From contig JAGKQI010000087.1 of NCBI GenBank assembly GCA_018806915.1, forward strand, positions 682,001 through 746,000: a stretch of 64,000 nucleotides of DNA, in the 5' to 3' direction. The notes below the pieces were generated by a model. The model was not told the origin of the DNA, did no database searches, and was given only the letters and a program-made list of their open reading frames with translations. This DNA comes from Phytophthora colocasiae (taxonomy: Eukaryota > Oomycota > Peronosporomycetes > Peronosporales > Peronosporaceae). A program made the position numbers and the translations under genes. This document shows positions 1 to 11,307 of the stretch, piece after piece (position 1 is the stretch's first letter; every line of letters starts with the position of its first letter).

Positions 1-1
1 C

Positions 2-634
2 GCCACCAACTCGCTGCTGCTGGTGGATGTCACCCCTCTGTCCCTGGGTATTGAGACGGTCGGCAAGGTCATGTCTGTGCTGATCAAGCGTAACACGGCT
101 ATCCCCGTGCGCAAGACCCGTGTGTACACCACGGAGGAGGACTACCAGACGTCTGTGGACGTGTGCATCTACGAGGGTGAGCGTGCCTGCGTGGAGTCCA
201 ACAACAAGCTGGGTGAGTTCAACATCTCTGGCCTGGAGCGCGCCAAGCGTGGCGAGCCGCAGGTGGAGGTGACGTTCGAGATTGACGCAAACGGCATCCT
301 GAACGTGTCCGCCCGCGACAAGAAGACCGGCGCCAAGGCCGAGACGACCATCTCGAACAACCGTGGCCGTCTCAGCCAGGAGGACATTGACCGTATGGTT
401 GCCGAGGCTGACAAGTTCAAGAAGGACGACGCTGAGATGCTTCGCCGCATTGAGGCCCGTAACGACCTGGAGCAGTTCATCTACCGCGCCATCGAGATGG
501 CTCGCGAGAAGGGCGACACGAACGCGGAGAGCGCCATCCGTGACGCCCGCGACTGGCTCGAGGACCACGAGGAGGCTACGCTTCGTGAGCTCGAGGACAA
601 GAAGCGCATGCTCGAGCGCATGGTCCGCTTCTAA
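2..634 (+). CDS. HSP70 chaperone, C-terminal part (gene starts upstream of the window)
   Basis: The reading frame is open from the window edge and ends at TAA 632-634. The start of the fragment reads DVTPLSLGIETVGKVM, the signature of the HSP70 substrate-binding domain. It is followed by the beta-sandwich (FEIDANGILNVSARDKKTG) and the helical lid (LSQEDIDRMVAEADKFKKDD). HSP70s bind exposed hydrophobic peptides in an ATP-driven cycle; the nucleotide-binding domain must lie upstream of this window. The protein stops in the lid at ...RMLERMVRF and lacks the Gly/Pro-rich tail, the cytosolic EEVD motif and an ER-retention KDEL-type end, so it is shorter than canonical HSP70. Codons are strongly GC-ending, unlike the decayed DNA that follows, which suggests an expressed gene. 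The compartment cannot be decided from this fragment. Confidence 0.93.
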   Translation, partial: ATNSLLLVDVTPLSLGIETVGKVMSVLIKRNTAIPVRKTRVYTTEEDYQTSVDVCIYEGERACVESNNKLGEFNISGLERAKRGEPQVEVTFEIDANGILNVSARDKKTGAKAETTISNNRGRLSQEDIDRMVAEADKFKKDDAEMLRRIEARNDLEQFIYRAIEMAREKGDTNAESAIRDARDWLEDHEEATLRELEDKKRMLERMVRF

Positions 635-710
635 GCGCGCCTCTTACATTAGCTTTTAGTTAGCGTGGCAGATGAACAAATCAACAAGCTTGCTTTTCAT
701 TTACTTGTAC

Positions 711-728
711 TTAACCCCTCCAGACCGG
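711..728 (+). repeat. Left terminal inverted repeat and TTAA of piggyBac-1
   Basis: TTAACCCCTCCAGACCGG. It matches the reverse complement of the right end with one mismatch over 18 nt, counting the TTAA target duplication. Confidence 0.8.
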
Positions 729-1323
729 GAGCCGAAAGGAACATGTAAACTGCATATGCAGCATAATTAGACTTAATGTTTGTATATAAACAAGGTTAGG
801 GAAGATAGGATTCAGGATGTGCAGTTACAAGAGGCTTGCTAATCCCGCATATAAGTTGCATAATGGGCCACGTCTTGCCGTCTAATTTTGCATTATGCTA
901 CATATCGCGGATAGTGACAGGTCACACGCCGAACAGAAACATTGTCATCCAGGTCATTGTTTTCTGAATTTTAGACATCAGAACTTCCCATACAAATTTC
1001 TATACATAAAGTTGGGGTGTCATCCATACAGATCCTTACAGATGTGCAATCTTCTGGTGCAATCAGTTGAAACTATCAGTCCTTGTGTAAATACGGTGCA
1101 AGGAACGCAAGCAATCAACTGAAAACTCTCGGGTGTTGGGTATAGACGCGCGAATATGGTCCAGGCCATTATTCCTAGTTAATGAAAACAGGCAAGCCAT
1201 GATGAAGTTCAAGGTTCCCTGTAGTGAGCAGATTAGCCACCAAAGACAACGAAAATAATCACGTTTCCTAGTCAGAGCCTGCATATATGCAGTTTATTGG
1301 CAGGTTAATATGCATCCTACGCG

Positions 1324-4300
1324 CTACGGGCTCGTTCGACGTCTCTTGTTTGAAGCCGGAGTACCAGGTGTGGAAGGTGTTCCTGGAACGTTCGTGGTTC
1401 CTCTGCGGCGAACTCGGATGACCTTGCCATTATCCACGGGGATCAATTTCCTATTCATCCACTCCTTGTGCCATATGTCCCAGCAAGTCATGGCAACTCC
1501 ACGAACATTGCGCCGAGCTCGCATGCAGAGGAAGATCGGTCCCGCTGTGTTGCAGTCGTTACAGAAATACGTCGTCGTGGAGGCGCGTTGATTTTCAGCT
1601 CGCAGAACGGAGCAGACCTTGCATGCACGTTGGCGGCGCTTCGCCTGCGTGCCTTCGTTGCGCCATTCATTACTCTGACGTGCCATGTGCTCTGTCTGCT
1701 GGTCCCCACCAACAGGAAGTGGCTCATATGTTGGTACTGGTGCGGGCCGCTGTGTGCCGAACGTATTCCCTTCGTACATGTCGGTGGCATGCAGCTGACA
1801 GAGCTGCAGATGAAGCTTGATCATATATTTGACGTGCGTCAAAGGACGCGACTCCTTGTTTTTATGGTACGCCTTGTGGATGATGTAGCCATTCACAATG
1901 GCCAAGTCGATCAACCCTAGCACCAGGGACTTGTAGTATTTCTTGAATCGGAGCGCGCGTTGCAGGAGTAGCGCTGCAAGCGCAACTGGTCATGGACATC
2001 CACGCCTCCCATGAAGGCGTGGTAGTCCTTATCACACGTGGGCACGGCACCTCAACCTGTTTGGCACCATCCTGACGCACCACACGGTCGATATCAGAGC
2101 TACCACCAGTACACAAGAAATGTACGGGTCTAGAGTCCCACCAGCTAATCGCTTTCATGCACGGAACAAGCTTGACCGCGCTATTTTGAAAGAACCACGA
2201 TCGATAGTTTTCGGGCGACTTTTCTTCTTCTCAATCACTTCGTTGCAGTAGCCCAGACGATTTGTCATAATCGTTCCAACGCAATAAAACCCCATTAGCA
2301 GCAACTGGATTGCGAGAGCAACAGAAGTGTAGAAGCGGTCTATGACAACGATCCTCATGCCTTGCTTTCTAGCATCCGGTCCAAACACTTCGAGCAAGTT
2401 GCGCACAACTGCGGCTGATCCCGACTTCATATCGGAATTGTGGGCGTCACTAGCATGTTGTTTCTTGCCACAATATACCTCAAAGCTGTCGATATGCATC
2501 ATAAGAGAAACAAAAGCGGTAAGTATAAATAGCATAATACATCATTAGAAACAATCAAAAATTACCGAATGCAGTACGCTGTAACTGCACTGCACAACAT
2601 GAACAGCTTCGTGCCCCACTTGTGGGGCTTGTCTTTCATGTAGACACGCATCTTGTTGAACGAAGACCGGCTTGGTAAAACAGCTTCATCAAATGCCAAG
2701 TGCGAGGGGCATACATATCCCTGTAAAAATGTTCGTTGTAACACTTCGACAACCTTGCGAATCTTCCACGCGCGGTCTGTGCGTGACCGAGGGTCTTTGT
2801 TAGAATTGAAGTGAAGATTCCTAGATATCTCCATGAAGCGGTCACGAGCCAGCACAGAGCCAAAGCTGCCACGGGAGATTGCACCGACATCTCGCGTCTT
2901 CCAGTGGTTCGACAATTTTTCTCGGTTTGGAGCAATCGTTCGTGCCACCAGCAAGCCGACAAATCGACAAAGCTCATGGGGCATAATAGGTTTCATTGTC
3001 TCCATCTCGTGCTGGATGTCCCGACGCGTTTTGCGCGGCAGCTCGGGATTTCGTCGTCGTTTATTCCGGAACCGCTGGTAGGCGCCATCTACACGTTCAG
3101 GTAACATCTCACGGTGATACTCGTTGGAGCATGCGGCGATGTGCTGCCATAAAACCACTGGCATCATGTAGAAAAATAGTGCAACCGGAGAGTCGCCATA
3201 CCGAAGTGCTTCCGCCGATGGGCCAGAGTAACCTTGTCGTAACCCAGGGTAGCTGGTGTTGTTGCTTACCGGTTCGTAAGGAGTCATCAAGTGTTCGTAG
3301 ATATCAGGTTTCTCGACGTCTTCCCAACCCGAGGCAGCCATACTCCTCAAGACATCACCTTTCAGATTTCCAGCAAGCACTTGGTCCTCTCCACCAAAAC
3401 TCTCCAGAAAATTCTCTCCAAAGCGAACCTCAGCGGCAATTTCATCTGCAGTTTGTTCAGGATCATCTCCAACGTCTTCTGGTAGGTAATTCTCATCCGA
3501 TGGATCTTCAGACTCGTATTCACCTGTCTCAACATCATCAATTTCAGCTTCATCACCAGAATCAATGGCTCCGTACAGCAAAGCGCTCTCGCAAGCATCG
3601 ACAGTGTTCAAGCTGTCGTGAGTGTCTGCTAACAGTGCTGTTCCTCTGGCGGTCACCTCGACTTCTTCCACATCGATTTCTACACAGTGAACACAATACA
3701 GGTTAGTATTCAGCATTATATGCAGCACAATATTCAGTTTATCATACAGCATAATGCGGTATAGCATACAGTGTGATATGCAGCACAATATTCAGCTTAC
3801 CATGCTCAGGATCGCTTGGGCTGTACTCAGCTACGAAGTCGTTGTCAGGGATTGCCGTATCATCAGACGCCGTGTCGTCGAATACGGACACCGTGTCCGA
3901 GTCTTGCAGATGAGGTGACGTTGGTAGTAGTTGCCGAGGAGTAAGTCGTAATGCCCGAGAAGGTGTCGTCGCCATCGGCCTAGCGGTTCTAACCAGGGAG
4001 CGTCGCGCAGGTCTCTTTCCTTGTGAACGGCCATTATGCGTAGTTGTAGGTGCTGCGGTGTCTTGGGAGATAGCGGCTGGTGTCGAGGGAGCTGGCGCCA
4101 AAGCTGCTGTGTTCACGATGGCTGGAGAAGACGACGCTGTAGATGCAACAGGGGTACGGGGCGGTCGTGCTTCCGCCCCTTCGACGTCAGCTGGATAGAC
4201 CTGTCGAACGACCTTGGCAGCAGCAGGGGGCTGGGCGTTACCAGCATCCACGTTCTGGTCCGCACCGGCAGCAAAAGCACGAGAACGAGTTCGGAGGACT

Positions 4301-4662
4301 TCACGCAGCAGTTGAAGTTAGATGCAGCACATAGCAAGTAAACCACAGAATGCGACCTCACAATGCGTACCGTTTGCATAGTATTCCAGTACAGCCTCTT
4401 CACCCCGAAAGAAATGAACACCTTCTGTCCCGCTTGCACTTTCACCAGGCCGGGCGTAGAAGTAGCGATCGTCCAAACTGCGCCGTGGTGGTGGTTTGCG
4501 TGTCCACCCTTCACTTTTCATCTCCTTCCACACTGATTTGAACGACAGGTCTCGTCCTCTGACCTCGGAGTCGCGCAGCACCTTCCCTAACGGTCTTACC
4601 ATCTTCTCCGCTGTTGACTTGAGCTCCAGCTGCGCAAATTCTAGAATGAGGTAGGATTTCAA
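1324..4662 (-). pseudogene. piggyBac-type (DDD) transposase, intron-containing, frameshifted
   Basis: Minus-strand segments encode successive parts of one protein. 4318-4662 is an N-terminal module with WTRKPPPRRSLDDRYFY. 3801-4251 is a Pro/Ala-rich linker. 2566-3679 is an acidic region plus the transposase core (FVGLLVARTIAPNREKLSNHW, first catalytic Asp in LAFDEAVLPSRS). 2155-2485 carries the second Asp region (VVIDRFYTS). 1862-2158 carries MGGVDVHDQLR-like sequence, partly out of frame. 1324-1923 is a Cys-rich C-terminal zinc-finger-like end (CKVC...CNDC). Two GT-AG introns fit in phase: 3680-3800 (121 nt) and 2486-2565 (80 nt). Frameshifts near 2170, 2040 and 1930 break the 3' third, and no ATG was found for the 5' segment. 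It is therefore probably inactive. The family cuts and pastes at TTAA, which fits the ends of the surrounding element. Confidence 0.78.
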
Positions 4663-4923
4663 AACGCGGGAGGTAGCTGGACGCTGTTAGCCACTCATTC
4701 AGCGGGAACGAAAACTTGTTTTTTTTTCAAATTTTCGAGAATCACTGGTCTTTGTTCTCATGAAAATAAAAAGACACGTACAGAAACGAAACTTTTTTTT
4801 GACTTGGTATTTGTATAGCGCTGTGTCGGGGGAAAGGACAGGCATACAAACTTCAAGTCAAATTTAGCTTAAACTGAATATATTCAGTTTAAGCCTTCAA
4901 ATCTAAGCTGCATTATGCAGCAT

Positions 4924-4941
4924 CCGGTTTGGAGGGGTTAA
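4924..4941 (-). repeat. Right terminal inverted repeat and TTAA of piggyBac-1
   Basis: On the minus strand this reads TTAACCCCTCCAAACCGG, the partner of the left end at 711-728. Confidence 0.8.
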
Positions 4942-4944
4942 GTA

Positions 4945-5967
4945 CTACCTCTGTGCGGAAAATGATGAGCATTTAAAAAAAAAAATGCGCAGCGCTCCGC
5001 CTCGTTGTTTTGGGGAGTTATTAAATTTGCAGAGGAGCTATGCGTTTGTGTTGAGCTGCTGACAAAACGAAAGAAATTTGTGAGCGTACGTGCTCCGCCA
5101 CATTAGAAGAACTACTAGTAGTAAAACGGATCAAACTCAGACGTCGTTGACGTCTCACGAGCAGTTAATGCGTCTGGAACATCAACAGGAGTTGTCAATA
5201 CAGAAAAGATGAGTGCCATAGCTGCCTGCTGTGCTATGGCAAGGGTTAATCCGTCGCAAGGCAGCTTGGGGCTTTGAGCAGGCTGGTTCACAAGCTTGAT
5301 CGTCCAGCCACCAGAGCATCCTGCCGCAGCTACCACGGGATCGTCCTCCAGGACATGAGGGCGAGCAATATCACGTCGTGCATTGCGTCGAACTTGTAGG
5401 TTCCATCAAGCTGAGGGGTCACATGATCCATGCAGAACTGGAGCCTCTTGAGGCGATGCAAAGGGGTCAGCAGTGGATGAGTTTGTCTTAGCGCACGGCG
5501 TAGGAAGCCCTCCTTCACGAGTTGTTGCACGAGATATGACCCCTGTTGTATAGCACGCTGGTGCTCACGGTCATTTACTGGCACTTCGGCGAGGCGCTTG
5601 CACAACTCCACGCGGTTCTTCTTCTTTCGCCCTCGGGATGTTTTCTCGACTTGACTACCACTGCTACCCCCGGATACCCTGCTCCCAATGCGAGAAACAG
5701 TTTAGATCAAAGTAGGCAGCTGTCCGCTTGATACCGCCGTGCCTGAGCACCCCTCCGTTGCTGTGAAGAAGCAGCATCTCCCACACTGCTTGGCGCTCTT
5801 CGTCAGACGCCTCCGATCCGCTCCGGTTTGAAAGTGATGGGGGGAGGTCCAGCGGGAAGATTGGGCGGGAGATTCCAAATTCAAAATATGATCAGATTTG
5901 CAAGGTATAGATTCTGAACAGGATGTAATACAATTGGAAATGCTCATCATTTTCCGCACAGAGGTAG
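4945..5967 (-). mobile_element. Tc1/mariner-type element, internally deleted
   Basis: Perfect inverted ends beginning CTACCTCTGTGCGGAAAATG are each flanked by TA (4943-4944 and 5968-5969), the mariner target dinucleotide. Including the flanking TA and neighbouring bases, 34 nt are perfectly inverted (4941-4974 versus 5938-5971). The 1023-bp interior carries remnants of a Tc1/mariner transposase on the minus strand. This is shorter than a typical 1.3-1.5 kb autonomous element, which fits an internal deletion. The perfect ends suggest fairly recent movement in trans. Confidence 0.75.
5115..5735 (-). pseudogene. Tc1/mariner transposase remnant
   Basis: Reading leftward, an upstream piece (about 5735-5330) contains a basic stretch (SRGRKKKNRVELCKRLAEVP) resembling the DNA-binding and linker part of oomycete mariner transposases, and then LTPLHRLKRLQFCMDHV. 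A second frame (5336-5115) begins with GGWTIKLVNQPAQSP, which resembles the region around the second catalytic Asp (family pattern: LVNQPANSPDxNxxD). The segment between these two, which should hold the first catalytic Asp, is missing, and the expected Asp after QPAQSP is replaced. The protein cannot be catalytic. Family assignment is from motif recognition only. Confidence 0.65.
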
Positions 5968-5971
5968 TACT

Positions 5972-6197
5972 AGCCTACTACTAGTAGTACGTACTACAGT
6001 AGTACTACATATCTTCAATCGAATGCCCATCGATATGGTCATCATTTTTCCTTTCTGATAAAGTTGGTGCGAGCCGCACTGGAACCGCCGTAGGAATCGT
6101 CCCCATCTGCGGGCGGTCCTTAAACTCACTGACGTTGCAAGTCTCGAGCATGCCAAGCTGTCGCGAATTCTTAAATCCCGTTGCTTCAAGTTGCTTG
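5972..6197. other. Short spacer, with a small minus-strand ORF at its right edge
   Basis: It starts with a run of CTACTAG/GTAGTAC palindromic triplets (5971-6010) next to the mariner end. A 74-codon minus-strand ORF (6005-6229) crosses the TTAACCC at 6198 and reads ...EFKDRPQMGTIPTAVPVRLA.... It looks more protein-like than random, but I do not recognise it. Confidence 0.3.
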
Positions 6198-6861
6198 TTA
6201 ACCCTTTCGTTCTCAAAAACGTACATCAAGTAACTTTTACCAAATCTGAGTTTTTAGTATAGTGAGTTGAAGACAAGTTCAATTGCAACACTTCGTCGAT
6301 GATCAGAGTGGTAGATATTTTCTACCAACCATCACCATGTTCTTCATGAAATGTCTGGTTAGCACTATTGTGTCTCGTACTGTACAAGCGTGATAATGAT
6401 GTTGTACGGGTGGCTACATTTGTTCGGGAGCAAGGTAGTGAATCTCGTAACATCAATTCTGTAGCCCATGCATATGAACATTCGACTGTGCGCGACGATA
6501 AGTTTCGGAAAATGGCAATCACACTGGCAAACAAAACTGCATCAATTTGACCATCACTGTTGGTCGAATCCTGCTCCTCGAGAGTTGTGCTTCCTGTGTT
6601 CATCGGAGACTGGCACGATAGAAATGTATTGCTCGATCGATCCGCGAGAGCCCAATACCTTTTGATGTAGAAACCTTTGTATACTTGAACCAAGATGAGC
6701 TCGTGCAGGAGAGGAATGGCTGGGGCGTTAGATGTGGGTACAGGTTGATGTCGACTACTACAGTACGAATTGCAATCTTCGATCTCTACCATACAATCCA
6801 TAGTATATTTGATCCAGTGTATCCTAAAGCGACGGACCGTACAGCTAATGTATAGTTGAAT

Positions 6862-9800
6862 ATGCCAGGCAAGGGCAAGCAGCAACTACTGCGCAAAGGA
6901 GACAGCACCTCAAAGCGGCGACGGATTTCCCGTAGAGCTGAGGGTATAGCCACTTCGTCCTCGTATGGTACGTTAGAACAAATAGCTAAGTAAATACACG
7001 GCCAACTGACGAGCACATGGCTAGATCGGGCAACGTTTAGCAGGGTGTGGAGTACTTTGCGTCGAGCTGGATGGAGCTCCAGAAAGCCACCGGGGAATAG
7101 TCTTAGCGACCTCTATCGCTATCGGCCTGGTGGCGACGCGAATGGTGAGGCTGGCGTTGATTTCTTCTTAGGAGAAGAAGCACTTTTGGATCATTACAAC
7201 TCAGAGGTTGGTAGCGATGCTGTCCCAATAGTGTCGGAAGATGGTTCCCGTACAGAGAATGGAAACGGGGAAGATGATAATAACGACGCTGGAGACTTTG
7301 AAGCAGAGCGAGTTGATTCTGGAAAGAGGTGCAATATACATGGTAACATGATTTCGCGCGATGATAGGACGGCGTTTGATGATGTTGCAAGTAATAGCAC
7401 TGCTATTCAGCTGATTGACAAACGCGACGAAGCATTTGGTGGTGCTGATGTCTTGACGGTTGGAGATCCGAGACGTAGTGACGTCAACTCTGAAATGCCC
7501 CATTTACGTGGAACAACCATTTTGTGTGCCGTTTGCGGAACTGAATGCACAAAAGAGCGATCATGTACTTCCTGTGGCAAGTTTATTCATCATTTTTGCT
7601 CTCACGATGTTTGTCTATCGTTAAACCTTTGGGATTCTAACGGAGCGTGTGTTCAAGACTTTGGCGACTGCTGTTACTGTAGTAAGCTATGTTACACACG
7701 AACTACAACCTTACCAACAGGAGAGGCAACTTTGGCATCAAAATCGCCGGCGATTTCTATGTCATGTATCACGAGCGACGCTGCAGGACCACAACAAGCC
7801 TCCCTAGGAACGGCGACAGCTATGGATTCAAGTATTCGGATGTCAAACACAACGATACCTGTCTCGGTGCGATCGGATCGAGGCCGAGACTCACCCAACA
7901 CACAGAAACACCGCCAAAGACTCAACAAAACCAAAATCTCTCCCAAAAAGACTCAACAGAAAAAAAGTGCGGTCAGTATGATGAAGGAAGAACTGGTACG
8001 TAGAGCACGGGCGGCTGCCGAGAAGTATGTCAATGCTAGCGTTGCGTTTTCTCCTGCCGAAGAGTCCTGGATGCCAAACGTTTGGTACCGTGATGTTGGT
8101 GCTTCATACTTGATCGGCGTTGTTGCGCGTTACAGCATCATAAGCTCAAAAACTGTCGATGGTGTAAGCGTACCTTCGGCTTCTTTTCAACTTCACTGGA
8201 CAAACACAGCGTTCCAGACTAAGGACCATGTTCATGTTGTGCAAGAGGAAGTTATCATCCGCGGAATTAAGCAATTTGTGATGCTAAAGAAGAATAATTT
8301 GCAGATTGGTGAGTCATGGCTCTCACTCTGCAATATGGTTCCCCAGCTATCGAACATTCCAGCTCTGACTGATGAATTTGAAGAATTGGACAGCCAGTCG
8401 TATCGTGAGTGGTCCGCTTTTCGTAGTCGAAAGGAACTGCAGATTCCACTAAGCCCAGCGGAAACAGAAGAAATCCAGTCGATGACATTTTCAGCAACTG
8501 ATTCACTAGGACAGCCAACTGGGTTGTACTCGAACGCAAACGGTTCTACGACAAGCATGCTTCGCCAAGAAAGCCGCGAATATTTTGGGCATTCTGCAAC
8601 ATCCGCGTTTTTTGCTTTTATTCCTTTGTCATTTTGGAAGCAAGTTGTCGTATTTTCGAACGAGTACGCGGTGGCTTCCGGAAATCATTCGCCCATGCCC
8701 ATAAGTTTGGAGGATCTCATGAAGTTTCTTGGTATTCTTTGGTTCATGACGCTCTACGATAAGGGTGAAATGAGGAATTATTGGTATGACAATGATGAAG
8801 AATCGATTTTACCAGGCCCGACGGGGTAGTTTAGGAACAGTGATGACGTGGAGAAGGTTCCTCTATATACGCCAAAACCTGTGCTTTCGATCGAGTGTCA
8901 CGCCTGCGGATATTCAAAAAGACCCTGCTGCTCGTATCCGGCCACTGATCAATATTTTGAAATCACGTTGCACCCGTCATGTGATTGTTGGTCGGAATGT
9001 GGCCGTCGACGAAGCCAGCGTCGCCTGTCGCTCACGGTATGCTCGCCACATCATAGTCTACAACCCAAGAAAGCCTACAGGGAAATATCATTTTAAATTC
9101 TACATGTGTTGTTGCTCAACGACGTGGTTTGTTGTCGACTTCAAACTACATTGCTCGAGTGATTTGGGCGTCCGTATGGGTGGAGTTGTCTCGGTAGCTG
9201 AAAAACGCAAAATGGAGCAGTTGGTGGCGCAGTCCTCAGAAGTTCGTTCCCATGTCATCGAGGTGACGGCATCACTTCATGGATCGCAGAGAATAGTGAA
9301 TACTGACAACTTCTACACGTCATGCTTGCTTCTTGAGAGCCTTCGCACGATTGGATTATACGGACGTGGAACGGTCCGGGCATCCAGCAAACATTTCCCT
9401 CATTTTACGATGATCCAGGCCGGTGATTCAAAGCCACGAGGGTATCTGAAACAAGGTGTGTGTGTAGCCAAGCATATTGTCGCTGCAAGTTGGGTGGATG
9501 GGTCAATAGTAAACGTGGTCTCAAATGCTGATGCTTCTGACACCACCACAGTATTTCGGCGCATAAAGGAGAAACGTGAGGCATTTTCAGCTCCAAGGTG
9601 CGTAAGTGAATACAACAACGCCATGCAAGGCGTAGACAGACATGATCAGTTACGTGGGCGCTTTTCGCTCGCTCTTTCCAGAAGTGGCACAAAAAATTGG
9701 CCATGGCACTCTTGGACATTGCGAAGTGCAATGCGTTTGTTTGCAACGAACTGGCCAATGGCAATTTTCCAGACGCTACCGATGAATCTACTAGATCTGT

Positions 9801-10358
9801 AAATGGGCGAGATAATCATCGATCGTTCGTTGTCGAACTAGTGCGCGAGCTGTTCAATGGGACGTGGACGAAGTGGCTGGATACTGACACTGGATTGATT
9901 TTCGGTTCTGCTAGCACGACAAATACATCTGTACCCACAGAAAAAACGGAACTGTAATATCGGTGCCACCCGATTCACACGTGGCCTGTGTTGCCAAAGA
10001 ATCATGGATCGTCCTGAAAGGTAGAAGCCGGTCAATGCGTGAGTGCACAATCTGCAAATTTGAATGCAGAGATGCTACGCAGAAAACGGATTTCTGTCTG
10101 ATGCATCGCGTTGCGCTTTGCAAAAGGGTTTTTCCAGTCGATCGCAGCAAACAGCACTTGTGTCAACAAGAAACATGGACGTGTTGGCAGAAATTTCATA
10201 GCTACTACGAGCCAAACAACGTCTATACGGTAGACGGAAATTTGCGCAGAACGTCTCCTATCTACATTGCACAAGCACTATTTCTAAAGGCGCGCAAAGA
10301 TGAGAAGAAGTCTCGTAAAGACTCTTCTGGTGTAGGCGGTACTTTGGTCGTGCTCTAA
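6862..10358 (+). pseudogene. Second piggyBac-type transposase (piggyBac-2), frameshifted
   Basis: A short basic exon may start at ATG 6862 (MPGKGKQQLLRKGD) and is followed by a GTACGT donor at 6968. The main frame, 7045-8829, contains the same N-terminal module as piggyBac-1 (GWSSRKPPGNSLSDLYRY). It also has a Cys-rich cluster (CAVCGTECTKERSCTSCGKF) and the start of the transposase core (FLGILWFMTLYDKGEMRNYW). A frameshift near 8815 moves the core to 8786-9802, which holds VAVDEASVACRSR, VNTDNFYTS and MQGVDRHDQLR, the three expected Asp regions. A further frameshift near 9690 moves the end to 9697-9957. A Cys/His-rich zinc-finger-like tail follows at 9993-10358 (MRECTICKFECRD...CLMHR). All three catalytic Asp positions survive, but the frame breaks make it inactive unless they are assembly errors. 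Confidence 0.75.
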
Positions 10359-10499
10359 GCTACTTTAGCTCAGCTAAACAATACATTGGGCTACGATATC
10401 ATTTCCTGTCTTTTCGCTGAAGAGGAGATCTCAAAGAAGACAGCAATTCTATGGCACTTTTACGGCGTGAACTTGTTTGCCACGAGCCAAAATTTCGCG

Positions 10500-11307
<808 letters not shown>

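Larger units (their letters stand above)
711..4941 (-). mobile_element. piggyBac-like DNA transposon (piggyBac-1)
   Basis: Both ends carry the piggyBac hallmark. TTAA is at 711-714 and 4938-4941, directly followed inward by near-identical inverted ends (CCCCTCCAGACCGG on the left, CCCCTCCAAACCGG on the right). The enclosed ~4.2 kb holds a decayed piggyBac-type transposase on the minus strand. Subterminal TGCATAATGCAGC-like palindromic motifs occur near both ends (about 752-768 and 4907-4921). The element lies just 3' of the HSP70 gene. The right TTAA almost touches the terminal inverted repeat of the mariner element at 4945, so one of the two inserted beside the other. Confidence 0.8.

Noticed and set aside
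3362..3706. Plus-strand ORFs opposite piggyBac-1
   Set aside because: The minus strand carries recognisable transposase with matching introns. The plus frames have no family resemblance.
6322..6885. 187-codon minus-strand ORF
   Set aside because: No domain. It overlaps the presumed 5' part of piggyBac-2 on the plus strand and has random-like composition.
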